Shown in pieces: positions 25,666-34,445 of a stretch of DNA of 64,000 nucleotides. Made by a program: the position numbers and the translations under genes. Source of the DNA: Sulfurimonas sp. (GTDB taxonomy: Bacteria > Campylobacterota > Campylobacteria > Campylobacterales > Sulfurimonadaceae); contig JAQTZE010000001.1 of assembly GCA_028687935.1 (NCBI GenBank), positions 186,001 to 250,000 of the forward strand, written 5' to 3'. How positions within the stretch are numbered: position 1 is the first letter of the stretch; each line of letters begins with the position of its first letter. The notes under the pieces are model-generated. The model had not been told where the DNA came from. It saw only the letters and a list, made by a program, of their open reading frames with translations, and did no database searches.

Positions 25666-26473
25666 CGCTTCAATAGTCTTATATCACAACGATAGAACGC
25701 AACTGCAAAAAGTGATTGATAGTTTTTTGTCTACAAATTTAGACGTACTGCTTTATCTTATCGATAATTCTTTAACAGATGCATTGAACGATATGGCAGA
25801 GTTAGATCGTAGAATAATATACATTTTTAACAATGCAAACGTTGGCTATGGAGCAGGGCATAATATAGCCATCCAAAAATCGATGGAAGCAGATGTGGAT
25901 TATCATATTGTTTTAAATCCAGACCTCTATTTTGAGGGTAGCATTATAAAAACTATCTATGACTATATGCAGAGTAATCCTGATGTTGGTAACCTTATGC
26001 CAAAGATACTCTATCCAAATGGTGATAATCAATATTTGGCAAAACTATTACCAACGCCGCTTGATTGGATTTTGAGAAGATTCTTACCTGCTAGGTTTAC
26101 GCAAGGTATAACAGAAAAGTTTGAACTAAGATATACAAATTATACAGATGTCATGAACGTTCCTTTTTTATCTGGCTGTTTTATGTTTTTGAGAGTATCT
26201 GCTTTAAAAGAAGTTGGTCTTTTTGATGAGAGTATTTTTATGTATATGGAAGATGTGGATATAAATAGACGAATACATGCAAAATACAGAACTCTTTACT
26301 ATCCAAATGTGAGTGTATATCACGAATATGAAAGAGGTTCTCACAAGAACTGGAAATTACTTCGCATATCTATTGAAAGTTCTATCAAGTACTTCAATAA
26401 ATGGGGATGGATATTTGATAAAGAGCGCAAGCTTATGAATGATAAGTTGCTCAAAGAGACAAACTATGTATAA
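25652..26473 (+). CDS. Glycosyltransferase family 2, rhamnosyltransferase-like
   Basis: A 273-residue enzyme: INASIVLYHNDRTQLQKVID, a nucleotide-binding IDNSLTDAL, NVGYGAGHNIAI, VLNPDLYFEGS (metal region) and SGCFMFLRVSALKEVGLFDE...MYMEDVDINRRI, the pattern of WsaF/RfbF-like GT2 proteins. The frame opens at 25634, but AAGGAG at 25641 precedes ATG 25652 at good spacing. It overlaps the next gene by 8 bases. Confidence 0.86.
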   Translation: MSQINASIVLYHNDRTQLQKVIDSFLSTNLDVLLYLIDNSLTDALNDMAELDRRIIYIFNNANVGYGAGHNIAIQKSMEADVDYHIVLNPDLYFEGSIIKTIYDYMQSNPDVGNLMPKILYPNGDNQYLAKLLPTPLDWILRRFLPARFTQGITEKFELRYTNYTDVMNVPFLSGCFMFLRVSALKEVGLFDESIFMYMEDVDINRRIHAKYRTLYYPNVSVYHEYERGSHKNWKLLRISIESSIKYFNKWGWIFDKERKLMNDKLLKETNYV

Positions 26474-27362
26474 GCTTCTTATTACAGGTTCAAACGGCTT
26501 CATAGGATCTTACTTTTTACATAAATATAGCAATAACTATGTCATTAATACGTTTTCATTTTTGAATGACGACTTCAAAATATTAGATTTAAATGCTACA
26601 AATGCAGTCATTCATCTCTCTGCTCTTGTGCATCAGATGGGTGGGGCGAGTGCTGAGGAATATGAAAGAGTAAATGTCATACAAACGCTGCGTTTAGCGA
26701 ATAAGGCGAAAGAGAGCGGTGTAGGGCATTTTATATTTATGAGCAGTGTCAAAGTGTATGGAGAAGAGACAGATGGATTGTCGCGTTTTTCTGGTGATAA
26801 CAAATACAATGAATATACAGAGTGCGAGCCCGAAGATGAATATGGTAGAAGTAAATTAAGAGCCGAGCAAGAACTTCAAAAGCTTCAAGATGAAAACTTC
26901 AAAGTCTCTATCATCCGCACTCCTATCGTCTATGGTTCTGGGGTCAAGGCGAATATAAAAAATCTGATAAATCTTGTTCAACGTGTTTCTTTTCTTCCCT
27001 TTGGAAATATAAACAATAAACGCAGTATGGTTTACATTGGCAATTTGTGTCACTTGCTTGATGCCGTTATACAAAATAAAAAAGATGGAGTCTTCTTAGC
27101 TTCTGATGACACTCCTTTGAGTACCACGAAGCTTATTTCTCTCATAGCAAAAGAGCTTGATAAAAAAGTATATCTGGTGAAAATTCCATTTTTTGTGACC
27201 TTACTTAAACTCGTTAAACCCACATTTTACAAAAGACTCTATGGAAGCTTGGAAGTAGATAATACTCTTACAAAACAGAAATTGAATTTAGTCAATCCTT
27301 ATAGTGTGGAAGAGGGAATACACGCGATGATTCATGGAGAAAAAGAAACACAAAGCTTTTGA
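26466..27362 (+). CDS. NAD-dependent sugar epimerase/dehydratase
   Basis: A 298-residue extended SDR with ITGSNGFIGSYFL at the N-terminus, HLSALVHQMGGAS, the catalytic serine in FMSSVKVYGE and the tyrosine of DEYGRSKLRAEQEL. It most resembles UDP-glucose 4-epimerase-like enzymes that sit upstream of a WecA/WbpL-type transferase and provide its sugar. The frame starts at 26439, but ATG 26466 begins exactly at the usual Rossmann start. Its last codons carry the -35 box of the toxin-antitoxin promoter. Confidence 0.84.
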   Translation: MYKLLITGSNGFIGSYFLHKYSNNYVINTFSFLNDDFKILDLNATNAVIHLSALVHQMGGASAEEYERVNVIQTLRLANKAKESGVGHFIFMSSVKVYGEETDGLSRFSGDNKYNEYTECEPEDEYGRSKLRAEQELQKLQDENFKVSIIRTPIVYGSGVKANIKNLINLVQRVSFLPFGNINNKRSMVYIGNLCHLLDAVIQNKKDGVFLASDDTPLSTTKLISLIAKELDKKVYLVKIPFFVTLLKLVKPTFYKRLYGSLEVDNTLTKQKLNLVNPYSVEEGIHAMIHGEKETQSF

Positions 27363-27388
27363 CAAAAAAGTACTAAATAGAGTATAAT
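27359..27388 (+). promoter_or_regulatory. Consensus sigma-70-like promoter for the toxin-antitoxin pair
   Basis: TTGACA at 27359-27364 and TATAAT at 27383-27388 are both perfect, separated by 18 bases. The -35 box overlaps the stop codon of the upstream epimerase gene. It is the best-formed promoter noticed in the window and lies 25 bases before the antitoxin start. Confidence 0.85.
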
Positions 27389-27413
27389 ATTTCATATTAA
27401 AAAAGGATAATTT

Positions 27414-27665
27414 ATGCAACCAATATTAGCAAACTACACAGCAAGCATAACAGAACTCAAAAAATCACCAACTCAATTGCTCAAAGATGCAGGCGATGAA
27501 GCAGTAGCTATACTCAATCACAATGTAGCGTCAGCGTATCTTGTTCCAGCTGCACTTTATGAGAAGATGATGGATGTGATGGATGACTATTATTTGAGTA
27601 AAATAGTTGATGAAAGATTGAATGATGGAGAAGAGTCGATAAGAGTAAATATTGATGATTTATAA
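27414..27665 (+). CDS. Type II antitoxin, Phd/YefM (StbD-like)
   Basis: An 83-residue protein with the N-terminal DNA-binding fold of prevent-host-death antitoxins (ANYTASITELKKSPTQLLKDAGDEAVAILNHN, then ASAYLVPAALYEKMMDVMDD) and an acidic C-terminal tail (DERLNDGEESIRVNIDDL) expected to wrap the toxin. AAAGGATAA precedes the ATG. It overlaps the toxin gene by 11 bases. Such antitoxins usually repress their own promoter, here the consensus one just upstream. Confidence 0.88.
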   Translation: MQPILANYTASITELKKSPTQLLKDAGDEAVAILNHNVASAYLVPAALYEKMMDVMDDYYLSKIVDERLNDGEESIRVNIDDL

Positions 27666-27939
27666 TTTAGATTTTAAACCACAAGCATTAAAAGAGTGGA
27701 AAAAGTTAGATGCATCTATAAAGACTCAATTTCAAAAAAAGTTAAAAGAGAGGCTAGAAAATCCTAGAGTTCCTAAGGACAAGTTGAGTGGATATGAAAA
27801 TGTTTATAAAATCAAACTAAGAAATTTAGGGTTTAGACTTGCTTATGAAGTAAAAGAAGAAGAGATAGTAGTTTTGGTGTTGAGTGTAGGGAAAAGAGAA
27901 AATAATAATGTCTATGATAATCTAAAAGATAGAATGTGA
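27655..27939 (+). CDS. Type II toxin, RelE/ParE family (StbE-like)
   Basis: A 94-residue basic protein: IYNLDFKPQALKEWKKLD at the N-terminus, the central KDKLSGYENVYKIKLRNLGFRLAYEV and the C-terminal VLVLSVGKRENNNVY, as in RelE-fold mRNA interferases. It likely cuts ribosome-bound mRNA when free of antitoxin. The start is ATG 27655 (a TTG lies one codon before). The stop overlaps the start of the phosphosugar transferase (TGATG), so the pair feeds directly into a core glycan gene. Confidence 0.87.
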   Translation: MIYNLDFKPQALKEWKKLDASIKTQFQKKLKERLENPRVPKDKLSGYENVYKIKLRNLGFRLAYEVKEEEIVVLVLSVGKRENNNVYDNLKDRM

Positions 27940-28901
27940 TGCTGTATATACTCTTATTTTTACTCTCATTTGCCTTCACATATCTCATAAAAAATTATGC
28001 ACTCAAAAAATCCCTTGTAGCGCATGTCAATGAGAGAAGTTCGCATACGACTCCGACACCTCATGGTGGCGGTATTGCTATTGCATTTACGTGGTTTATT
28101 GGTATTTCATATCTCTATTTTTACGATGAGATAACCGTTTCTCTTTACTTTGCACTCATGGCTGGTATATTGCTTTCTTTTGTTTCTTACTTAGATGATT
28201 TGTATGAACTGAGTCCAAAAATCAGACTCCTCACGCAAGCTCTGGTTGCGTTTATGGCACTTTACTTTTTGAGTGGTTTTGAGAGGATAGATTTTTATTT
28301 TTTTAGTATTGAAAATCAGATTTTTACAAACATTTTTGCTTTTTTTATGATTTTATGGTTTATCAATCTTTATAACTTTCTGGATGGAATTGATGGTTAT
28401 GCAGGGTGTGAGGCGATCTTCTTAGCTTTGGCTGCGTTTATACTCTTTGGAGATGCTCATTTTCTTGTCTTGGCTTCAGCGGCGCTTGGTTTTTTAGTCT
28501 GGAACTGGCACAGAGCAAAAATCTTTATGGGCGATGTTGGCAGTACGCTTTTAGGCTACAATGTGGCCGTATTTACTCTATATTATGCAAATGAGCAGAG
28601 TGCAAATCTTTGGATTTGGATTATACTCTTTGGTCTGTTTTGGTTTGATGCCACACTCACACTCTATAGAAGATATAAAAATAAAGAGAAGCTCTCCCAA
28701 GCTCATAAAAAACACGCGTACCAAAGACTTGTACAAAGTGGCTGGGCGCATGACAAAGTTGTACTGTATTCTATTGCTATCAACTGCGTTTTATTCGCTC
28801 TTGTATATTTTATTCCTTACCTAGGCGCTGCGTTTATAGCGGCTTTGGGAGTACTTTATATGTGTATCAAATATGTAGACAGAAAAAAAGGATTTGCTTG
28901 A
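27939..28901 (+). CDS. Undecaprenyl-phosphate sugar-1-phosphate transferase (WecA/WbpL-like)
   Basis: A 320-residue membrane enzyme of the GT4/MraY family that starts glycan assembly by moving a HexNAc-1-phosphate to undecaprenyl phosphate at the cytoplasmic face. Motifs seen: TPHGGGIAI, the Asp-Asp of SYLDDLYELSPKIRLL, NLYNFLDGIDGYAG and HRAKIFMGDVGSTLLGY. About ten helices are predicted. ATG 27939 overlaps the toxin stop. With the following dehydratase it is the usual end of an O-antigen locus of the WbpL-WbpM kind. Confidence 0.92.
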   Translation: MLYILLFLLSFAFTYLIKNYALKKSLVAHVNERSSHTTPTPHGGGIAIAFTWFIGISYLYFYDEITVSLYFALMAGILLSFVSYLDDLYELSPKIRLLTQALVAFMALYFLSGFERIDFYFFSIENQIFTNIFAFFMILWFINLYNFLDGIDGYAGCEAIFLALAAFILFGDAHFLVLASAALGFLVWNWHRAKIFMGDVGSTLLGYNVAVFTLYYANEQSANLWIWIILFGLFWFDATLTLYRRYKNKEKLSQAHKKHAYQRLVQSGWAHDKVVLYSIAINCVLFALVYFIPYLGAAFIAALGVLYMCIKYVDRKKGFA

Positions 28902-30649
28902 TTTTACAACCCTCAGAGCTCAAAAGAAAACTTTTCTTTATATTTTTTGATATTTCCATTATCATTCTTGCTATTTTCATTGCGTTTAACCTGCGTTTTG
29001 ACTTTCATATTCCATCCCAATACAATGATTCTATCTTTGTCTCAGTCGCTATATTGGTGCTTGTACGTATTTCACTTTTCTATTATTATCGTGTTTATGA
29101 TATTAGTTGGAGACATTTTGGTTTTAAAGATACTACGAGTCTAGTCTCGGTGATGACTTTTTCGACCTTCTTGCTTGTCGTTTTGACTTATTTACTACGC
29201 AGTTCGGACTTTACTATTCCAAGGTCTATTATCGCTATAGAGTTTTTCATCTCACTCTTTTTGATACTTTCTTTACGTATAAGCAAGAGACTTTACCTAG
29301 AGAGCTACAAGATAAATGTTGATGGGAAAAGTACTATTATTATCGCAAGTGTAGATAAAGCCAACACAATTTTGCGGACTATCAACACCAAAGAGAGTGA
29401 CTACTATCCCGTGGCAATCATCAATGAGAACTATCCAAACATGAAAATAAATGGAGTAGATGTCTACTCTTTTGAAGATTTTAAAGCACTTGGTATCGAA
29501 TGCGAAGTAGCCATCGTCGATGCGTCCATGGATATCACTTCTGTGTATAAAAAATTAAATGAACTCTCCATCACCAATATAAAAGTGGCAAGTGATTATG
29601 GAGATTATGGTGCGAGCATCAGTGATGTCTCAGTAGAAGACCTTCTCGCGCGTCACCCTCAAGATCTGGACAAGACAAAAATTGCTGCGTTTATCAAAGA
29701 TAAAACGATTTTGGTTACGGGTGCAGGTGGGAGTATCGGGAGTGAGATATGCCGTCAGTGTGAAAAATTTGGTGCCAAAAAGCTTATTTTGCTCGATCAT
29801 AGCGAATACAATCTGTATACAATCAGCGAAGAGATCAAAAAAACGCAAACAGTATCAGTGATGCAAAATGTTGTTGACGCAGATTTTTTAGATAAAACTT
29901 TTGCGCTGCATAAACCAGAGATTGTCATCCATGCGGCTGCATACAAACATGTTCCATTGGTCGAAGCAAATATCTATGAAGCGATACTCAATAATGTCGT
30001 GGGTACAAAAAATGTCATAGACCTCTCGATAAAACACAAAGTTGCAAAGTTCGTCATGATATCAACAGACAAAGCGGTGCGACCGACAAATGTTATGGGA
30101 ACGACCAAACGCATCTGTGAACTCTACGCACAAAACTCTAACGGACTTGGGACGGATATCGTGGCTGTGCGATTTGGCAATGTCCTTGGCAGTAGTGGGA
30201 GCGTGATACCAAAGTTCAAAGCGCAGATAGAAAAAGGTGAAAATATTACCGTGACGCATCCTGATATCACAAGATATTTTATGCTGATTCCTGAAGCCTG
30301 CGAACTTGTTCTTCAAGCCGCTTCAATAGGCACTGGAGGCGAGATATTTATCCTTGATATGGGAGAGCCTATCAAGATAGTGGATTTGGCTCGCAAGATG
30401 ATAGAACTCAGCGGCAAAGAAAATATTCAAATCGAGTTTACAGGTCTGCGCCCTGGAGAAAAACTCTATGAAGAGCTTCTTATCGATGATAGTGATGCCA
30501 AAACGCAGTATGAGTCGATCACCGTTGCCGCACCTACATTTTATGCGCGTGAAGAGCTGACAAAAGATATACAAGAGTTACTACAAACTGAAGACAAATT
30601 GGCAAAACTCAAAGCCATTGTGCCAGAATTTAACCATCAATTGAACTAA
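28898..30649 (+). CDS. Nucleotide-sugar 4,6-dehydratase, membrane form (WbpM/PglF-like)
   Basis: About 583 residues: four N-terminal membrane helices, a CoA-binding-like middle domain, then a Rossmann domain with VTGAGGSIGSEICRQ and the active site STDKAVRPTNVMGTTKR, where methionine replaces the usual SDR tyrosine as in WbpM/FlaA1/PglF. It makes UDP-4-keto-6-deoxy-GlcNAc for bacillosamine or QuiNAc/FucNAc routes. The frame reaches back to ATG 28862, but AAGGA before TTG 28898 and the TTGA overlap with the upstream stop favour the later start. It closes the polysaccharide locus. Confidence 0.9.
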   Translation: MILQPSELKRKLFFIFFDISIIILAIFIAFNLRFDFHIPSQYNDSIFVSVAILVLVRISLFYYYRVYDISWRHFGFKDTTSLVSVMTFSTFLLVVLTYLLRSSDFTIPRSIIAIEFFISLFLILSLRISKRLYLESYKINVDGKSTIIIASVDKANTILRTINTKESDYYPVAIINENYPNMKINGVDVYSFEDFKALGIECEVAIVDASMDITSVYKKLNELSITNIKVASDYGDYGASISDVSVEDLLARHPQDLDKTKIAAFIKDKTILVTGAGGSIGSEICRQCEKFGAKKLILLDHSEYNLYTISEEIKKTQTVSVMQNVVDADFLDKTFALHKPEIVIHAAAYKHVPLVEANIYEAILNNVVGTKNVIDLSIKHKVAKFVMISTDKAVRPTNVMGTTKRICELYAQNSNGLGTDIVAVRFGNVLGSSGSVIPKFKAQIEKGENITVTHPDITRYFMLIPEACELVLQAASIGTGGEIFILDMGEPIKIVDLARKMIELSGKENIQIEFTGLRPGEKLYEELLIDDSDAKTQYESITVAAPTFYAREELTKDIQELLQTEDKLAKLKAIVPEFNHQLN

Positions 30650-30673
30650 ATTTTTACTATAAAAAGGAAAGCT

Positions 30674-31204
30674 ATGGCACTCAAAGCAACTATCTACAAA
30701 GCGCTTCTCAATATTGCAGATATGGATCGTCACTATTACGCCGAACATAACCTCACGCTCGCCCAGCATCCCTCGGAAAATGACTTGCGTTTGATGGTGC
30801 GTTTAGTTGCGTTTATGCTCAATGCGAGCGAAGATTTACAGTTTACCAAAGGGATATCTCAAGATGATGAGCCTGATATCTGGCTCAAAGAGATGAACGG
30901 TGATATCAAACTCTGGATAGATTTGGGACAGCCTGATGAAAAACGCATCCGTAAAGCATGTGGACGAGCAGAGCAAGTCATCATCTATACCTATCAAGAA
31001 GGGATGGCAAACGCATGGTGGAAGCAGATACAAAACTCTCTCTCACGTTTTAAAAACCTTCGCGTCGTATTTTTAAATATTGAGGGTGATATCGAATCAC
31101 TTGTTCAGCGAAGTATCTCTTTGCAATGCAATATCAGCGATGCAGAACTCAGTGTGATAAAAGATGATACAACAATTCTTGTCAAAGAAGAGCAGTGGAA
31201 GTAA
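30674..31204 (+). CDS. yaeQ: YaeQ family protein
   Basis: A 176-residue YaeQ protein: ATIYKALLNIADMDRHYYAEHNLTLAQHPSEND, then DEPDIWLKEMNGDIKLWIDLGQPDEKRIRKACGRA with the D...D/E-x-K-like residues of the PD-(D/E)xK superfamily. The cellular role of YaeQ is not well established; it was once linked to transcription elongation of surface polysaccharide genes, which would suit its place after the locus. AAGGAAAGC precedes the ATG. It overlaps the next gene by 10 bases. Confidence 0.88.
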   Translation: MALKATIYKALLNIADMDRHYYAEHNLTLAQHPSENDLRLMVRLVAFMLNASEDLQFTKGISQDDEPDIWLKEMNGDIKLWIDLGQPDEKRIRKACGRAEQVIIYTYQEGMANAWWKQIQNSLSRFKNLRVVFLNIEGDIESLVQRSISLQCNISDAELSVIKDDTTILVKEEQWK

Positions 31205-31479
31205 CTTTGGATAGACAAAACGCGCAAACGCAGGAGCACTATTTTGTATATATTGTCCGCTGCGTTGATGAATCCCTCTATACCGGCATAGCAAAAGATA
31301 TCACTAAGCGAGTGCTTGAGCACAATAGCTCATCAAAAGCAGCAAAATATACACGTGCCCGCCGTCCTGTAGAGCTTGTTTATAGTGAAGTGTGTGAGGA
31401 TAAAAGCAGAGCGCTTCAAAGAGAGTATAGTATTAAAAAGTTGTCGCGTTTACAAAAAGAGGCGCTGTTGGAAAAATAA
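31195..31479 (+). CDS. GIY-YIG domain nuclease-like protein (YhbQ/UPF0213)
   Basis: A 94-residue single-domain GIY-YIG protein: FVYIVRCVDESLYTGIAKDITKRVLEHNSS with the two tyrosine motifs (VYIV and YTG), the arginine helix, and RPVELVYSEVCEDKSRALQREYSIKKLSR with the metal-binding glutamate. The family resembles SLX1-like nucleases; cellular role is not clear. The start is GTG 31195 within yaeQ; TTG 31207 is an alternative. It stops 5 bases before the convergent MarR gene. Confidence 0.87.
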   Translation: MEVTLDRQNAQTQEHYFVYIVRCVDESLYTGIAKDITKRVLEHNSSSKAAKYTRARRPVELVYSEVCEDKSRALQREYSIKKLSRLQKEALLEK

Positions 31480-31484
31480 ACGAC

Positions 31485-32015
31485 TTAGGCCTCAGGCAAA
31501 CTTTCTGTAGCTTTAGAATCTGTTTTTGGAAGTGTATATAGGAGTTTTTGCAATAATCTTTCAAGCTCTTTTGTCTCTGTATCACTCAAAGCTTCAAAAT
31601 AGGTTTCGTACTCTTTAGATGCATGTAACATAGAAGATTTAATCACCTCTTCACCACTTGGTGTGAGACAAACTAGCATACATCTTTTATCTTTTTCATC
31701 AGCCTTTCTTTTTATATAGCCTCTTATTTCTAGACGTTTGAGTACTTTTGTCATACCGCCTGATGAGAAGATAGTGAGGTCATAGAGCTGAGTAGGCGTG
31801 AGTTGATTATCATTTGTATAGAGTGAAGCGAGTACATCTACTTCTGATTTGAGCAGATCATACTTCTCTTTATAGAAATTTTCAGAGTGTGCAAAAAGAG
31901 TTTTATGAAGCAATGTAATCGGAAACGCAAGTAGAAAAACTTTCGGTATATAGCCAGTTTTTACTTTCTCGTAAAAGTTTGGGATGAGATGATTATTAGG
32001 AGTATATGTATTCAT
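31485..32015 (-). CDS. MarR-family transcriptional regulator
   Basis: A 176-residue winged-helix repressor: ASLYTNDNQLTPTQLYDLTIFSSGGMTKVLKRLEIRGYIKRKADEKDKRCMLVCLTPSGEEVI is a complete MarR DNA-binding domain including the DKR wing. It is divergent from a TolC/MFP/RND operon 97 bases away and probably represses it, releasing on ligand binding. The frame reaches back to 32087, but MNTYTPNNH at 32015 is the natural start. A TATAAT box (32027-32022 on the minus strand) ends six bases before that ATG, so the transcript may be almost leaderless. Confidence 0.88.
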   Translation of the reverse strand: MNTYTPNNHLIPNFYEKVKTGYIPKVFLLAFPITLLHKTLFAHSENFYKEKYDLLKSEVDVLASLYTNDNQLTPTQLYDLTIFSSGGMTKVLKRLEIRGYIKRKADEKDKRCMLVCLTPSGEEVIKSSMLHASKEYETYFEALSDTETKELERLLQKLLYTLPKTDSKATESLPEA

Positions 32016-32037
32016 AGAAGCATTATAACATAAATTA

Positions 32038-32055
32038 TATCTTTCTGGAAAGATA
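32038..32055. promoter_or_regulatory. Probable MarR operator between divergent promoters
   Basis: TATCTTT (32038-32044) and AAAGATA (32049-32055) form a perfect 7-base inverted repeat with a 4-base centre, a MarR-sized site. The right half occupies the -35 position of the RND promoter, whose -10 GATAAT is at 32073-32078. The left half abuts a second TATAAT-like box for the regulator gene. Binding would therefore block both directions. Confidence 0.65.
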
Positions 32056-32112
32056 AACTTAAGTCTCTTTGTGATAATATCTTGCAAAATTTAAACTACA
32101 AAGGAGAGCATT

Positions 32113-33345
32113 TTGAAGGCTTTTATTCCTCTATTATGCCTACCGCTTTTTCTTTACTCACAGACTCTAGAGGAACTCGTCGAGATCTCTCATAAAAATA
32201 GAGTCGTTGAAGCGGCTAGTTTTTCGATCAATGCCAAAGAAAAAGCGTATGAAAGTACAAAAAGCAGCTATCTTCCGAGTATTGACCTCGGTGCTTCATA
32301 CCTCAATACCTATAAAGAGAGAGCGACATCTGCAAAAAACACTCTCAAAGCCAGTGCAAAATTGCAATATATCATCTATGATGGTGGAAAAAAAGATGCA
32401 CTCTATGAGCAGTTGCTTTATAATGTTGATGCAGGTAAAGAAAATCTCGAAGCTGTAAAAAATAGTATTTCACTTGATGTGACACGTCTATATTTTGCCT
32501 TTCTCTCGCTAAACGCAGATAAAGATGCAACAAACCAAGAGATAAAAGAGCTCGAAGCAGAACTCAAACGACTGGAGATGTTCTATACAACAGGCTCAGT
32601 GACGCGTGATGAAGTGGATAAAATTGACTCACGACTCAAAAACGCAAATGTCGTTTTAAATGAGATAGAACTTGGTCTGCAAAAAGTACTCTATACCTTA
32701 GAATATTATACAACACAAGAGATCCAAACAATAGAGTCAGGATCTTCTGTGCATCTTGGTGACGCGCAAACAAGCCAGACACGTCCAGATATAAAAGTCA
32801 TGGAATTAGAGGCACAAGCACTGCTATCTGAAGCTCAAAGTAAAAAAAGCGAAAATCTCCCAACGCTCTATTTTGATAATACCTATAGCTACTCAGATTA
32901 TTATTTTGATGATAAGAGCTACGACACGGGATTTCTTGTCACGAACCAAAATGTTGCATCTCTCAATGCTTCTTGGAATGTTTTTGATTTTGGAGCAACA
33001 ACCCAAGCCTATGAATCAAAACAGTATGAGTATCTTGCCCAAAAATCTACCCTAGAGTATGAAAAAAATAGAGCAGATATAGATTATCGTTTGGCAAAAA
33101 AAGAGCTTGAACTCTCAAAGCAAAAGATAGATGCAACAAACGCAACGCTTGATGCGGCTTCTGCGACTTATGAGCTTATCAAACTCAAATACCAAAACGG
33201 CACAATAGATAATGTCGCCTATCTGCAAGCACTGAGTGAAAAATTTAGTGCGCAGCGTGGATATGAGAGAGCGAAAAATGATTGTGAAGTTAAAAAAGCG
33301 GAAGTGCTTTTTTATAGCGGACACACTATTAAGGAGTATTTATAA
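32113..33345 (+). CDS. TolC-family outer membrane efflux protein
   Basis: A 410-residue periplasmic/outer membrane channel with a signal peptide (FIPLLCLPLFLYSQ), two repeats of long alpha-helical coiled coil (about residues 100-200 and 295-395) and beta-strand segments near 50-60 and 240-265. It should form the trimeric exit duct for the adjoining RND pump. The start is TTG 32113 with AAGGAGAG upstream. The MFP gene follows with its ribosome site inside the end of this gene. Confidence 0.9.
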   Translation: MKAFIPLLCLPLFLYSQTLEELVEISHKNRVVEAASFSINAKEKAYESTKSSYLPSIDLGASYLNTYKERATSAKNTLKASAKLQYIIYDGGKKDALYEQLLYNVDAGKENLEAVKNSISLDVTRLYFAFLSLNADKDATNQEIKELEAELKRLEMFYTTGSVTRDEVDKIDSRLKNANVVLNEIELGLQKVLYTLEYYTTQEIQTIESGSSVHLGDAQTSQTRPDIKVMELEAQALLSEAQSKKSENLPTLYFDNTYSYSDYYFDDKSYDTGFLVTNQNVASLNASWNVFDFGATTQAYESKQYEYLAQKSTLEYEKNRADIDYRLAKKELELSKQKIDATNATLDAASATYELIKLKYQNGTIDNVAYLQALSEKFSAQRGYERAKNDCEVKKAEVLFYSGHTIKEYL

Positions 33346-33346
33346 A

Positions 33347-34444
33347 ATGAAAAATATAGCATTATCACTTGCACTCGTAGGATCTCTTTTTCTTGGATGT
33401 TCCCAAGAGAGCGATTCAAAAGCTGCTCAAGCAGGGCAGATGAAGATGCCTCCTATGCCCGTCAAGGCATTTGATGTCACACTTGCAGATACAACTTTTG
33501 CCAAAACATACTCAGCACTGCTGAAGCCTTATGAAGAAGTAGCAGTAGTGGCAAGAATCAATGGGATTTTAGAAAAAGAGAATTTTATTGAGGGAAGTTA
33601 TGTAGAAAAAGGAACTGTTTTATATGAGATCCAAAAAAATGAGTATAAAGCGACGCTAGAAGCAGCGCAAGCTACGCATAAAAAAGCAGAAGCCAACTAT
33701 TCAAAAACATCTAAAGATTTTAAAAGATCTGAGTATCTCTACACAAATAAAGCAATAAGCGAAAAACAATATGATGAATTTTTGTATGCGATTGATGATG
33801 CAAAAGCGACACTCCAAGCTGCAAAAGCAGCTGTTGATAAAGCACAAATTGAGTACAACTATACAACGATAAAAGCACCTATCAGCGGACGTATCGGCAT
33901 GAGTGCTAGTGATGCAGGGAGTTATATATCTACGCCAAACGCAGTGCTCACGACGATTACAGCACTCAACCCTGTCTATGCAGAATTTTCACTTCCAAAT
34001 AATGATGTCCTAGAGTATCGCTCTCAGATAAAAGTGGGCGGTGTGGTATCTCTCTCTATTGGTGGGAACTCTTACGCAGGAGTCGTTGATTTTATCGCTC
34101 CAAAGCTTGACTCAAAAACAGATACTTTGCTTGTGCGTGCTAAGTTTGAAAATAGTGATGAGCATCTTGTTATCGGCTCTTTTGCAGAGCTAAAACTTGA
34201 TGGTTTTAGCTATAAGAATGTAGCTATTATCCCTCAAAACGCACTCTTAAAAACATCTGATGCAATAAACGTTTATGTGATAGAAGAGGGCGGTGCTTTA
34301 ACTATTCGACCTATTACGATAGCACTTGTCAAAGATGGAGAAGCGATAGTCTCTGCTGGACTCAATGCGGGTGACAAAATTGTAGTAAGCAACATTGCTA
34401 AACTCAAACCAAACTCAGTAGTTACGATTATAGGCGGCGAGTAA
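33347..34444 (+). CDS. RND efflux membrane fusion protein (periplasmic adaptor)
   Basis: A 365-residue lipoprotein adaptor: signal peptide with lipobox LFLGC (cysteine near residue 18), lipoyl-like halves (VVARINGILEKENFIEGSYVEKGTVLYEI and YTTIKAPISGRIGMSASDAGSYIS) flanking a helical hairpin, then beta-barrel and membrane-proximal domains. It bridges the RND pump and TolC channel. The frame extends to 33236, but AAGGAG at 33331 and the signal peptide fix ATG 33347. There is a one-base gap to the pump gene. Confidence 0.92.
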   Translation: MKNIALSLALVGSLFLGCSQESDSKAAQAGQMKMPPMPVKAFDVTLADTTFAKTYSALLKPYEEVAVVARINGILEKENFIEGSYVEKGTVLYEIQKNEYKATLEAAQATHKKAEANYSKTSKDFKRSEYLYTNKAISEKQYDEFLYAIDDAKATLQAAKAAVDKAQIEYNYTTIKAPISGRIGMSASDAGSYISTPNAVLTTITALNPVYAEFSLPNNDVLEYRSQIKVGGVVSLSIGGNSYAGVVDFIAPKLDSKTDTLLVRAKFENSDEHLVIGSFAELKLDGFSYKNVAIIPQNALLKTSDAINVYVIEEGGALTIRPITIALVKDGEAIVSAGLNAGDKIVVSNIAKLKPNSVVTIIGGE

Positions 34445-34445
34445 T

